The notes: generated from the letters alone by a model not told the origin. A stretch of DNA of 64,000 nucleotides from Paraeggerthella hongkongensis (GCF_003726035.1 NZ_QICD01000002.1:124001-188000); one strand, 5' to 3'. Positions 9,735-18,183 are shown, counted from the stretch's first letter. Made by a program: numbers and translations.

Positions 9735-10349
9735 TTACGGCCTGATCACCGTAGTAGCAGCCGCTTGCTTCTCAACGATGGCGTACATGTTGGTAACCTC
9801 TCCCACCGCCAAACGCTCGGTCAAGCCGAAGTGCGCCAGACAGGTCCCGCAGCTCATAACCTCGACCCCCGCACGCTGCAACGACGCCAAATCCTCGAGC
9901 GAAGCAGACCCTTCGCACGCCAGCTTCACGCCCGAGTTGTACAGCAGCACCGTCGAAGGCAACTGGTCGAGCTGCGTCAGCGCGAACACGAAGCCCTTCA
10001 TGAGCACCGCGCCCAGCTCGTCGTCACCCGCCCCCATGAACTCGGACGCGATGACGACCACGCTCGCAGCCTCGCCCTCGGAAGCCGCAGCAGGCTCCGC
10101 CTCAAGAGCAGCTTGCGAAGCGTCCACGATATCCGCGCCCTTCGACAAGGTCACCGCGAACGTCCCATCGTCACGATCCTCACGGTGCGCCGTGCACTTG
10201 AGGGCGCGGGCAAGCGATTCCAAGTTGTCCGCAGCCGTTGCATTGTCCACGAGCACTTCCAGCCGACCGGCGTCCATAGCCGCGAGCGCTTTCTTCGCGC
10301 GCACCACCGGCAGCGGACACGCCTGCCCGCGCGCGTCAACTTGTTCCAA
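9735..10349 (-). CDS. yedF: Selenium metabolism protein YedF (TusA-like plus DsrE-like domains)
   Basis: A 204-aa two-domain protein. Residues 1-70 form a TusA/SirA-like domain with the CPLP motif (Cys11 in GQACPLPVV), the persulfide or selenopersulfide-accepting Cys of that family. Residues 95-204 form a DsrE-like domain with a Cys pair in SCGTC (C167, C170). This architecture is the YedF family, which tracks with selenium-using genomes. Its ATG directly abuts the FNT gene stop, and the desulfurase gene starts 28 bp after its own stop. A role as Se/S relay between desulfurase and SelD is inferred from context. Confidence 0.88.
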   Translation of the reverse strand: MEQVDARGQACPLPVVRAKKALAAMDAGRLEVLVDNATAADNLESLARALKCTAHREDRDDGTFAVTLSKGADIVDASQAALEAEPAAASEGEAASVVVIASEFMGAGDDELGAVLMKGFVFALTQLDQLPSTVLLYNSGVKLACEGSASLEDLASLQRAGVEVMSCGTCLAHFGLTERLAVGEVTNMYAIVEKQAAATTVIRP

Positions 10350-11177
10350 TTAAGACTCCTTCTTCCGGTAAATGAACCAGTACGCCAACCCCACCAAAAC
10401 GCCTCCCGCGATGTTGCCAAGGGTAGCCGCCGACAGGTTCGTCAGCATCCCGCCTAGCGTGACCGCATCCGCAGCGCCGAAGCCCATGCCGTTCAGAACG
10501 AACCCCAGCGGCAGCAGGAACATGTTCGCCACGCAGTGCTCGAACCCGCAGGCGATGAACGCCGATACGGGAAGAAGCACTCCCAGGACCTTATCGGCAA
10601 CCGTGCGCGCCGAAAAGCCGATCCATACGGCCAAGCATACCAAGACGTTGCACAAAATACCCTTGAAGAACAGCGTGATCCAGTCGGGCGACACCTTTCC
10701 GGCAGCGATGCTCACCATAGCCTCGCCCACCGCGCCACCGTTCATCTGAAACACCTGCGCCATGTACACCATCCCCACGATAACGAGCGCACCCGCCAGG
10801 TTTCCGATCCACACCGTGGTCCAATTCTTCAACGTAGCGCTCCAGCTGATCTTGCGCGAAGCCTTAGCGCAGATCAAAAGCGTGTTCCCCGTGAACAGCT
10901 CGGCACCGCAGCACAGCACCAGAACCAAACCTAGGCAAAAGCACACACCGCCCACCATTCGCTGCACGGCAAAGGACATGGCGGGATCGCCCAAAAACAC
11001 GCAGAAATACAGGCCGCCGAGCGCGATGAACGCGCCCGCGAGCATCGCCGAGACGAAGCACTTGCCCAGCGGCATGGCCGCCTTCGTCTTGCCAAGCGTT
11101 TCGGCTTTCAACGCCGTCTCCGCAGGAGACAGCGCATCGGGCTTGAGAGCCCTCAAATCCTCGTCGCTCACGTTCAT
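10350..11177 (-). CDS. Formate/nitrite (FNT) family channel
   Basis: Integral membrane channel, 275 aa from the ATG at 11177, with about six hydrophobic segments and the FNT hallmark GAELFTGNTLL in the second half of TM2-3, plus CGFEHCVANMF near residue 200. The family conducts small monovalent anions such as formate, nitrite or hydrosulfide. A TTG at 11213 would add 12 residues; I prefer the ATG. It heads the operon with yedF, the desulfurase and DUF3343 (stop abutting yedF start). Substrate is unknown: formate would suit the Fdh genes, and a selenium anion would suit the operon. Confidence 0.85.
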   Translation of the reverse strand: MNVSDEDLRALKPDALSPAETALKAETLGKTKAAMPLGKCFVSAMLAGAFIALGGLYFCVFLGDPAMSFAVQRMVGGVCFCLGLVLVLCCGAELFTGNTLLICAKASRKISWSATLKNWTTVWIGNLAGALVIVGMVYMAQVFQMNGGAVGEAMVSIAAGKVSPDWITLFFKGILCNVLVCLAVWIGFSARTVADKVLGVLLPVSAFIACGFEHCVANMFLLPLGFVLNGMGFGAADAVTLGGMLTNLSAATLGNIAGGVLVGLAYWFIYRKKES

Positions 11178-11515
11178 GGAGCCCGTATCCTCTTCTCTCG
11201 TCGCCGACAACACGCCGCTCGCCTGCCGAAGGCCGCAGCATCGTTGCCGTTCATCCTTGATTCCTCACCGTCCGAGCCTGTTGCAGGCCCGATCACCGAA
11301 CAACATCGCATTGTTGCACATTCGTCGCGCCGCGCCTACGGGAAATCCGGCGGAACGGCTTGCGGAAGGTCGTTTCGTGCGCCCTGAAGCCTTCCGAACG
11401 GGGCCGCCCCGACCGCCGACGCGGCCCCGCAAGCCGATTCTTGGCGCGGGAGCCACGCACGGGCGCGCCTTGGTATACTCTTACGCGATCTACGCGCGTC
11501 GAAGAAAGGCAGTCC
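11178..11515. promoter_or_regulatory. Divergent control region between FNT operon and selA
   Basis: This gene-free stretch holds promoters for both directions. TATACT at 11474-11479 is a good -10 for selA, 37 bp before its ATG, with no clear -35. Upstream lies a branched inverted-repeat structure: GCTTGC (11358-11363) with GCAAGC (11429-11434) enclosing two hairpins, CGGAAGG/CCTTCCG (11363-11369, 11390-11396) and GGGGCCGC/GCGGCCCC (11400-11407, 11421-11428). It lies outside the proposed selA transcript and may be an independent RNA or terminator. Confidence 0.5.
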
Positions 11516-12994
11516 ATGAAACCCGCTTCCGTTCAAGACATACTCCGAACCCTTCCGCAAGTGGAAGAAACGATCAACGCGCCGCAGCTGCGCGCGCTCG
11601 ATACGCTGCTGCCCCGACGCATCCTGGCCGACTGCGCCCGCGCATCCATCGACGAAGCGCGCCAAGAGGTGCTGGCGGGCCGTCGAACCGCCGTGGACGC
11701 AGACGCCGTCGCGGATAGCGCATGCGCCCGCGCGCTCGCCAACCTCGCACCGTCGCTGCGCCGCGTGATAAACGCCACGGGCGTGGTGGTTCACACGAAC
11801 CTCGGACGCAGCGCGCTTGCCGAGGAAGCCGTGGAGGCCGTCGTGGAGGCAGCGCGCGGGTACTCCACGCTGGAGTACGACGTGAACGCCCTTGCCCGCG
11901 GCAGTCGCCACGATCATGTGGAGCATCTGATCTGCGCCTTGACCGGGGCGGAAGCCGCCATAGCCGTGAACAACAACGCCGCCGCCGTCATGATGGTGCT
12001 CACGGAGTTCGCCGCCGGGCACGAGGGCGTGGTCTCGCGCGGGGAGCTTGTGGAGATAGGCGGCTCCTTCCGCATCCCCGACATCATGGCGCTGTCGAAC
12101 GCGGCCATGGTGGAGGTGGGCACCACGAACAAGACCCATCCGGCCGATTACGAGCGCGCCCTCAGCCCGGACACCGCCATGCTGCTGAAAGTGCATCCCT
12201 CGAACTACCGCATGGTCGGGTTCACCGAAAGCGTGGGCATCCGCGAGCTCAGGCGTCTGGCGGACGCCGAAAACGAACGCCGCCGCGCCAACCCGCAGAC
12301 GCCGCCCCTTCCCGAGGTTATGGTCTACGAAGACCAGGGGTCGGGCGCGCTGCTGCGACTGGACTGCTTCGGCGATTACGCCGAACCCACGGTGGCGGAA
12401 TCGCTGCAAGCAGGCGTCGACCTGGTCTCGTTTTCCGGGGACAAGCTGCTCGGAGGGCCGCAGGCGGGCATCATAGCGGGCTCGAAGCGTCACGTCGACC
12501 GCCTGAAGAAGAACCCGCTCGCGCGTGCGCTTCGCCTGGACAAGATGACGCTTGCCGCGCTCGAGGCGACGCTGCGCCTTTACCTGGACCCCGAGCGAGC
12601 CATGCAGGCCGTCCCGACGCTGCGCATGCTTTCGGAGGACGCGGCCGTCGTCCGCACGCGCGCCGAGCACCTGAGCGAACAGGTTTCGAAAACCGTAGCC
12701 GATCGCTTTGCCCGCATCGACGTGGTGCCGGAAACCGGACGCGCCGGCGGCGGGGCGCTTCCCATGTGCGACATCGACACCTTCGCCGTGCGCGTCTCGT
12801 TCTTGCGGGGCAGCGCGCAAGAATGCGAGGAGCACCTGGTGAAACGGGGTGCCGTCCCGGTGGTGGGCCGCATCAAGAAAGAGTGCGTGCTGCTCGACGC
12901 CCGCACCTTGAGCGAAGAGGATCTTCCCGTGATAGCCGAATCCTTAGGCGCTTACTTCAACAACCTGGACGCACGGAAGGAGACACGCTCATGA
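11516..12994 (+). CDS. selA: L-seryl-tRNA(Sec) selenium transferase SelA
   Basis: Converts Ser-tRNA(Sec) to Sec-tRNA(Sec) with selenophosphate, using PLP, in the cytoplasm as a large oligomer. The 492-aa product has the SelA core INATGVVVHTNLGRS (about 85-99) and the PLP Lys K310 in SFSGDKLLGGPQAG, equivalent to the family Lys near 295. Length is slightly above the E. coli 463 aa. The ATG at 11516 is preceded by GAAAGG and a TATACT promoter element. The stop overlaps the selB start (ATGA), so SelA and SelB are coupled, with the tRNA-Sec gene just beyond. Confidence 0.96.
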   Translation: MKPASVQDILRTLPQVEETINAPQLRALDTLLPRRILADCARASIDEARQEVLAGRRTAVDADAVADSACARALANLAPSLRRVINATGVVVHTNLGRSALAEEAVEAVVEAARGYSTLEYDVNALARGSRHDHVEHLICALTGAEAAIAVNNNAAAVMMVLTEFAAGHEGVVSRGELVEIGGSFRIPDIMALSNAAMVEVGTTNKTHPADYERALSPDTAMLLKVHPSNYRMVGFTESVGIRELRRLADAENERRRANPQTPPLPEVMVYEDQGSGALLRLDCFGDYAEPTVAESLQAGVDLVSFSGDKLLGGPQAGIIAGSKRHVDRLKKNPLARALRLDKMTLAALEATLRLYLDPERAMQAVPTLRMLSEDAAVVRTRAEHLSEQVSKTVADRFARIDVVPETGRAGGGALPMCDIDTFAVRVSFLRGSAQECEEHLVKRGAVPVVGRIKKECVLLDARTLSEEDLPVIAESLGAYFNNLDARKETRS

Positions 12995-14919
12995 GCACGC
13001 CGTCGCATCCCGATCTGGTGCTGGGCACCGCCGGGCACATCGATCACGGCAAATCGTCGCTCGTGCTCGCGCTTACCGGAACCGATCCCGACCGCCTGTC
13101 CGAAGAGAAGAAGCGCGGCATAACCATCGAGCTGGGCTTCGCGCAGCTTTCCCTGCCAGAAGGCTTGACCATGGGCGTGGTGGACGTTCCGGGCCACGAG
13201 CGCTTCGTGCGCCAGATGATCGCTGGCGCCACGGGCATCGACCTGGCTCTGCTGTGCATCGCAGCCGACGACGGCATCATGCCCCAAACCGTCGAGCACC
13301 TTGCCGTGCTGGAGCTTCTGGGCATTTCATCGGTCGTCGTCGCGTTGACCAAAACCGATCTGGTCGACGACGAATGGGCGACGTTCATGGCCGACGAGAT
13401 CCGCAGCCGCCTTGAGACCACGCCGTACGCGGACGCACCCGTGGTACGCGTTTCCAGCCGAACGGGGCGCGGACTCGACGCGCTCAAGGACGAGTTGGTT
13501 CGCGCTGCGCGCGCCACGTCCCGGGTCAAAAAAGGCGCGCACCTGCGCCTGCCCGTCGACCGGACCTTCACCATCAAAGGCGCGGGCACCGTGGTGACGG
13601 GCACGCTTTGGAACGGAGAAGCGTCCGTCGGCGACGAGGTCGAGGTGCTTCCCGGCGGCCTGCGCGCGCGCATCCGCGGCATCCAGGTGCATGGAAGCCC
13701 GGTCGAGCGCGCCAAAGCCGGCCATCGCGTGGCCTTGAACCTGAACGCGCTCTCGACGGCCGAGGTGCGTCCGGGCGATTTCCTGGCAACGCCGGGCGCA
13801 ATGCGCCCGACGGACCGCTTCGATGCCGACCTGACCTATCTGGGAATCCCTGGTCGAGACGCAAAGCCCCTGGAAAGCGGCTCGCGCGTGCACGTGGCCC
13901 ACGGGACGCGCGAGGTCACGGCGCGCGTACTGCTCATGGAAGGCCGAACGAGCCTCGCGCCCGGAGACCGCGCGCTCGCGCAGATTCGTCTCGACGAGCC
14001 CTTGCCCGCCGCATGGCGGGACCGCTTCGTCATACGATCCTACTCTCCGGTGCACGTCATAGGCGGCGGCGTGGTGCTGCGCGCGCACCCCCGCCGCACC
14101 ACCACGCTGTCCGAGCCCGCCCGCCATCTGCTGGAAGCCCTGCGCGCAGACGACGAGGCGACCGTGGTTCAGGCGGCGTTCTCCCTGGCGACGCTGCCCA
14201 TCCTGGCTGACGAGCTGGCGGAAACCACGGGGCTGGAAGCGTCACGGGCCACGCGCGAGCTTGAAGCGCTGGCAACCAAGCGCGCGGCCGTGCGCCTGGA
14301 CGGCCCGCAAACCCGCTACGCGAGCGCGCAGACGCTGCAGAAAGCGCGCTCGACTATAGAGAACGAGCTGCTGAGGTTTCACGCCCAGAACCCCGATTCC
14401 ACGGGGGTCGCGAAGGACGCCCTGCGACAGAAGAGCCTGCCGCGCGCAGACGCCGCCTGCTTCGACGCGCTGCTGGCCTACGCAGTCGCCCAAGGTGCCG
14501 CCGTGGTGGCGGGCGGCGAGGTCAGCCACCCGCGCGCAGGCGCGGGCGCACGCATGAAAGAGGAGCAAGCGGCCAAAAAGCTGGGCGATGCGCTCGCGCA
14601 AGCCGCGGGAGCACCGCCGACCATCGCCGATCTTGTGAGCAAAGCAGGCTTGGATTCCTCGCTCGGGTACAAGGCGCTCGGAATCTTGGAAAAGCAAGGG
14701 CTTGTACGGCGGGTCGGAAAAGACTTCTGCTTCGACGTAGCGGCGCTCGAAGCCTTCGAGAAAGCCGTGAGGAACCGGCTGGCGCACGGTCCGGCAACCG
14801 CCGCCGATCTTAAGGACGCCATGGAGACCAGCAGAAAGTACGCCATCCCCCTGCTCGAGTACTTCGATGCGAACGGCGTGACGCGCCGAGAAGGAGACGT
14901 TCGCGTCCTGAACGGGTAG
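12991..14919 (+). CDS. selB: Selenocysteine-specific elongation factor SelB
   Basis: GTPase that brings Sec-tRNA(Sec) to UGA codons followed by a bSECIS hairpin. The 642-aa protein has the G1 motif GHIDHGKS (residues 15-22), DVPGHERFV (G3) and TKTD (G4), EF-Tu-like beta-barrel domains, and a C-terminal winged-helix region ending near DFCFDVAALEAFEKAVR that would bind the mRNA hairpin. The start at 12991 follows AAGGAGA and overlaps the selA stop by 4 bp; the frame is open far upstream but that is selA shadow. Domain order and length are normal for bacterial SelB. Confidence 0.97.
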   Translation: MSTPSHPDLVLGTAGHIDHGKSSLVLALTGTDPDRLSEEKKRGITIELGFAQLSLPEGLTMGVVDVPGHERFVRQMIAGATGIDLALLCIAADDGIMPQTVEHLAVLELLGISSVVVALTKTDLVDDEWATFMADEIRSRLETTPYADAPVVRVSSRTGRGLDALKDELVRAARATSRVKKGAHLRLPVDRTFTIKGAGTVVTGTLWNGEASVGDEVEVLPGGLRARIRGIQVHGSPVERAKAGHRVALNLNALSTAEVRPGDFLATPGAMRPTDRFDADLTYLGIPGRDAKPLESGSRVHVAHGTREVTARVLLMEGRTSLAPGDRALAQIRLDEPLPAAWRDRFVIRSYSPVHVIGGGVVLRAHPRRTTTLSEPARHLLEALRADDEATVVQAAFSLATLPILADELAETTGLEASRATRELEALATKRAAVRLDGPQTRYASAQTLQKARSTIENELLRFHAQNPDSTGVAKDALRQKSLPRADAACFDALLAYAVAQGAAVVAGGEVSHPRAGAGARMKEEQAAKKLGDALAQAAGAPPTIADLVSKAGLDSSLGYKALGILEKQGLVRRVGKDFCFDVAALEAFEKAVRNRLAHGPATAADLKDAMETSRKYAIPLLEYFDANGVTRREGDVRVLNG

Positions 14920-14966
14920 ATGTGGGGTTTTCGCCTAAACGTCGGCGTGCTTCGATCAAGTTGCGG

Positions 14967-15000
14967 TATTATAGCGATGCGCCGGTTCCGGCGCATCTTT
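14967..15000 (+). promoter_or_regulatory. selC promoter -10 overlapping a selB terminator hairpin
   Basis: TATTAT at 14967-14972 resembles a -10 element. It sits just before a perfect 8-bp hairpin (14976-14983 with 14990-14997) followed by TTT, which could terminate selB. A transcript starting near 14979 would lack part of the 5' arm, so the hairpin would stop readthrough but not selC transcription. Confidence 0.45.
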
Positions 15001-15005
15001 CATGC

Positions 15006-15102
15006 GGAGATGGATGGGTCCTGGTGGGCCCCGCGGCCTTCAAAGCCGTTGTGAGGCGCGCAGAACGTCTCGGGTGTGTTCGATTCGCACGCATCTCCGC
15101 CA
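15006..15102 (+). tRNA. selC: tRNA-Sec (anticodon UCA)
   Basis: A 97-nt tRNA including encoded CCA (15100-15102). The acceptor arm pairs GGAGATG with CATCTCC; the eighth pair expected for tRNA-Sec would be G-G. The D arm is an extended 6-bp stem, GGGTCC/GGGCCC with a 4-nt loop, as in bacterial tRNA-Sec. The anticodon loop CTTCAAA carries UCA at 15040-15042 on a 5-bp stem. The variable arm has a 6-bp stem GAGGCG/CGTCTC. The T arm is GTGTG/CGCAC with loop TTCGATT. Length, long D stem and UCA are diagnostic, and it follows selA-selB. Confidence 0.96.
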
Positions 15103-15168
15103 TTCAGACAACGCGCTCGAACAGCTCCGCCTTGCCGCCGACGACGTTCATCGAAACGAGGAAATCGG

Positions 15169-16464
15169 TCAGCGCATGCTGTCGACAGACGGAAACTGCG
15201 ACCCCGTCCAAAAGAAAACGATCAAACCGACAGCCACCAAAACAAGGGACACGGCCATATCCCGCTCGATCGTCATGCGTCCGAGAGAAGGGAACGCCGC
15301 CCTCAGAGGGCGCCGGTCGCTCAGAGAGAACAAGATCGGCGCCATGATGAGCACGTCCAAGCTTCCGTAAGAAATCGCACGGAGCCACAAAGGCGCTGCT
15401 GCATATTGAGCCGAACCCGACGAAGCATCGACGGTCAACGATATGCACATGACGCTCGATGCCGCGAACAAGAGAACCAACGCCACGTCCCACGCAACAC
15501 CGACCCATAGCGGGATTTTCGACAAGATCCGACCGATGCGCACAACGCCGACGCCCTTCGCACCCGAAGGAGCAAGATCTTCGTTGCCCGAAGGCTCCGC
15601 CACCGAGCAAACCGCGGCCGAAGACGGCAGGGGCCGCCCCTCTTCGCCGAATTCCAGCAGCGCGTCCGCAAACGATCGCTTGAGAGCGGCTACGTCGGCA
15701 TAGCGATCCTCGGGATCGAACGACGCAGCACGTTCGATCACCCGTCGAAACGGCTCGGGGACCGCAGGCGATCGAAAACCCACCTTGCGCACCCGGGCAT
15801 CGGGGGTCCTCTCGGTCAGGCAGAAATACAAAAGCATGCCCAGAGCGTAAACGTCGCTGCGCACATCGGTTTGCCCGAATCCAAATTGCTCGGGAGGAGC
15901 GTAAGCCTTCGTCCCGAAACGACACGTGTCCTCCTCGGCCCCTTCTTTAAACGACCTCGCAATGCCGAAATCGATGATAGTCAGGCTATCTTGAGAGAGC
16001 ATGATGTTCGAAGGCTTGAGATCACGGTGGATGATGGGAGGATCGAACGCTTCGTGCAGCTCCGCAACCGCATCGCACAACCGCGGAAACACATCGCAAG
16101 CAAGCGCAACGGAAGGATCGCAGCGGTACACGACGTCCGAAAGCGTCTCTTTGCCCACGTGCTCCATGATCACGACGAACTCGCCGCCCGCCTCGCAACA
16201 TTCGAGGATTCGCGGAAGATAGCGGAAACGACGACCCAGCTTCTGCGCATCATGCACGTTGCGGTAAGCAGCGCCCAAGCCAGACGCGCGATCGATCCTC
16301 TTCCTGACAAACGGGCCGAGCTCGGAGCCGTTCGCGCCGACGAAGAAAACCCGCTCGGTTACTTCATGAGCAGCGTTCTTCAGAACCGCATCGACGCGGT
16401 AGCACTCGTCTCGCTCGAGCGCGTTCAGATGTTCGGCCAATTCGTCATGCATAGCAGAACCCAT
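15169..16464 (-). CDS. Membrane-associated serine/threonine protein kinase
   Basis: A 431-aa protein with an N-terminal Hanks-type kinase domain: VRK with Lys55 as candidate ATP-anchoring Lys, HRDLKPSN (146-153) and DFG (165-167), then APPEQFG and SDVYALGMLL. I see no clear glycine-rich loop before Lys55, so the N-lobe is divergent. The last 140 residues contain about three hydrophobic segments (for example VALVLLFAASSVMCISL and MAVSLVLVAVGLIVFFW) joined to the kinase by a polar linker, so the kinase faces the cytoplasm. It is third in a minus-strand set after a DUF4190-like gene and an HTH gene, which are candidate partners or substrates. Confidence 0.88.
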   Translation of the reverse strand: MGSAMHDELAEHLNALERDECYRVDAVLKNAAHEVTERVFFVGANGSELGPFVRKRIDRASGLGAAYRNVHDAQKLGRRFRYLPRILECCEAGGEFVVIMEHVGKETLSDVVYRCDPSVALACDVFPRLCDAVAELHEAFDPPIIHRDLKPSNIMLSQDSLTIIDFGIARSFKEGAEEDTCRFGTKAYAPPEQFGFGQTDVRSDVYALGMLLYFCLTERTPDARVRKVGFRSPAVPEPFRRVIERAASFDPEDRYADVAALKRSFADALLEFGEEGRPLPSSAAVCSVAEPSGNEDLAPSGAKGVGVVRIGRILSKIPLWVGVAWDVALVLLFAASSVMCISLTVDASSGSAQYAAAPLWLRAISYGSLDVLIMAPILFSLSDRRPLRAAFPSLGRMTIERDMAVSLVLVAVGLIVFFWTGSQFPSVDSMR

Positions 16465-16514
16465 GGTATCAGATCTCGAAGAGTCGGAAGCAAAACGTCA
16501 CGGACGGCGCCCCA

Positions 16515-16973
16515 TCAGCAAACGGTCTCTTCACCGAAGCGATACAGTTCTTCGTCGGTTTTCTGGAGACCGTATCCGCGCTCAAGACAGAATATGACTA
16601 TCGCGTCACGCCGATTCTTGCAGTAAAGCCCGTTCGACCCGGCAGCTTGCAGCAATCTGTTCGCTTCGCGAAGCGTCAAGCGCATGGCGAAGGCGAGCTG
16701 CAGCACTTTGTTGCGCGACGCGCCCCGCTGGCCCATGAATATCTGGTAGCCGAACGTCTCGTTCAAACCCGCCTCTCGCACGACGCGCGCCCGCTCAAGG
16801 CCTTTTTCATCGAGAAGCTGCTCCAGATAATCGGAGAGGCTGCGCTTGGTGATGCGGTTCTCTTCGGCGAACCGTATCGGATCGGGAGCCTCGAGAAGCT
16901 CTTCGAGCAATTCTTCCGTTAAAGGCTCCTTCACGCGGCGTTTCCTTCTCTTTCGCTTTTTTTTCGCCTCCAT
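16515..16973 (-). CDS. HTH (XRE-like) protein with basic N-terminus, kinase-associated
   Basis: A 152-aa protein. Its N-terminus is a strongly basic run (KKKRKRRKRRVK), followed by an acidic helix and a helix-turn-helix-like domain around GYQIFMGQRGASRNKVLQL and LTLREANRLLQAAG. Such proteins are often encoded next to bacterial Ser/Thr kinases. The ATG at 16973 is picked because the upstream extension (to a GTG at 17033) overlaps the preceding gene; the Shine-Dalgarno signal is weak for both. Whether it binds DNA or only serves as kinase adaptor/substrate cannot be told from sequence. Confidence 0.72.
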   Translation of the reverse strand: MEAKKKRKRRKRRVKEPLTEELLEELLEAPDPIRFAEENRITKRSLSDYLEQLLDEKGLERARVVREAGLNETFGYQIFMGQRGASRNKVLQLAFAMRLTLREANRLLQAAGSNGLYCKNRRDAIVIFCLERGYGLQKTDEELYRFGEETVC

Positions 16974-17017
16974 TGTACCAGCGCCCAGCCCGCACTCCTG
17001 CAACACGACGGCCTTTG

Positions 17018-17797
17018 CTACGAGACGTTCCACGCCACCTGCGAGCTCGAACTGAAAACCGACGAATAGTAGAGGACTTTCGCGATATCGCCGTCGAAGT
17101 AGACGTTGCCCGAGACGGTTCCCCCCGCTGCAAGCGTTCCGCTGTTCAGGGCATTCTCGCCATTTGAATAATACGTCGTCGTGCGCTGCGCGCCGCTTCC
17201 ATCCTGGCCTTTCCAGTCGAACGGATTGAACGATGCTTCGCGCGATCCGTTGTTGGCATAAGTCACCGTAACGCCGGTCACGGGAGAGCCATCGTAGTTG
17301 ACCAGGCCGGTTTGCACGGAATCAACGCGTACCGTCAGCCCGTTGCGCAGCTCGGCCGCCGAACCGATGGCCAGGGAGCTGTAGTCGACCGCGTCCGCAG
17401 GGCTTGCATCCCCCTGAGCGTTCTGCGACGGGGGCGCATCCGAAACGGCCGCCACGCTCGACCCGGAAAACGCCTCTTCAACAGCGGCGCTGTAAGCGCT
17501 CTGCGACACGATGACAACGACAAGAGACAACGAGCACAGCACGATGCCGGCTATCGCCAAAGCCTTCCCTCTTTTTTTCTTGCGGCCAGCAGCCACCAAT
17601 CCGACGATGGAGAACGGCAGGCCGAGCAGCACGAGGAGAAACGCGAAGTTGTTGACAAAGGGAACAGCGGACAGCACGAGCGCGACAATGCCCAAGACAA
17701 ACCCCGTCACCGCCATGGCGGACAAGGGAAGAGGCATGGCGTGGATCCGCATCCGCCCCATGCCGTCCGGATAGTCGGAGTTTCGATATTCACGCAT
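17018..17797 (-). CDS. Membrane protein with DUF4190-like and DUF4352-like regions
   Basis: A 259-aa protein with two N-terminal hydrophobic hairpins (about residues 25-85, including VTGFVLGIVALVLSAVP and a small basic loop GRKKKRGKALA) of the DUF4190 type. A Ser/Ala/Pro linker follows, then an extracytoplasmic immunoglobulin-like domain with VTVTYANNGSREASFNPFDW as in DUF4352/telokin-like proteins. No enzyme motif is visible. It precedes the HTH and kinase genes on the same strand (44-bp and 50-bp gaps), suggesting an envelope-sensing or stress module. Confidence 0.78.
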   Translation of the reverse strand: MREYRNSDYPDGMGRMRIHAMPLPLSAMAVTGFVLGIVALVLSAVPFVNNFAFLLVLLGLPFSIVGLVAAGRKKKRGKALAIAGIVLCSLSLVVVIVSQSAYSAAVEEAFSGSSVAAVSDAPPSQNAQGDASPADAVDYSSLAIGSAAELRNGLTVRVDSVQTGLVNYDGSPVTGVTVTYANNGSREASFNPFDWKGQDGSGAQRTTTYYSNGENALNSGTLAAGGTVSGNVYFDGDIAKVLYYSSVFSSSSQVAWNVS

Positions 17798-17897
17798 ACG
17801 ATTCCTTTCCTCATAAGGCCTTCGAAGCCTCCATTGAACAGACGTCGCATATGCTAGGGAAACGCCTCGGCAAAAACATTAGCTCGCGGCTAAGTTC

Positions 17898-18068
17898 TTG
17901 AAACGAACCGCGCGCCAAAAAGACGGAACCGCTGCGAAAGCGGGAACCGCGCGCGTTCGGACGACCGTCGCGATCGTCGTGCTCATCACATTGTCCGCAC
18001 AGCCGTCCAACGAGCGCGCACCGATCTGGAATATCAACGAAAACACGTTTGAACAGGTATTTCTCGCT
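17898..18068 (+). pseudogene. Decayed N-terminal fragment of a YfhO-like gene
   Basis: A short plus-strand frame encodes VVLITLSAQPSNERAPIWNI, which aligns with VVAFITLFVYPSNGRALIWNI at about residues 62-82 of the intact YfhO protein that begins at 18184. The nucleotide sequences also match, with many substitutions. After this stretch the similarity stops and no transmembrane protein follows. I read it as the relic of a tandem yfhO duplication rather than a small gene. It occupies most of the 386-bp gap (17798-18183), which shows nothing else clear. Confidence 0.65.
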
Positions 18069-18183
18069 CGGTCGCCCGCCGATTGCCTTCAATTCGTTTT
18101 CTTTCGGTCAATATTACGAAACAAAAACGGGCCTGTATGCAAGCCTCTTCTTTTAAGAATAATGCGGTAAACTATATGAACGT

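Noticed and set aside
11213-11213. TTG at 11213 as the FNT start
   Set aside because: It adds 12 polar residues before the conserved N-terminus; the ATG at 11177 is the simpler start.
11336-12835. 499-codon open frame on the minus strand across selA
   Set aside because: It is antisense to a well-supported selA gene, has the Arg/His/Gly/Ala bias of a GC-rich shadow, and matches no family.
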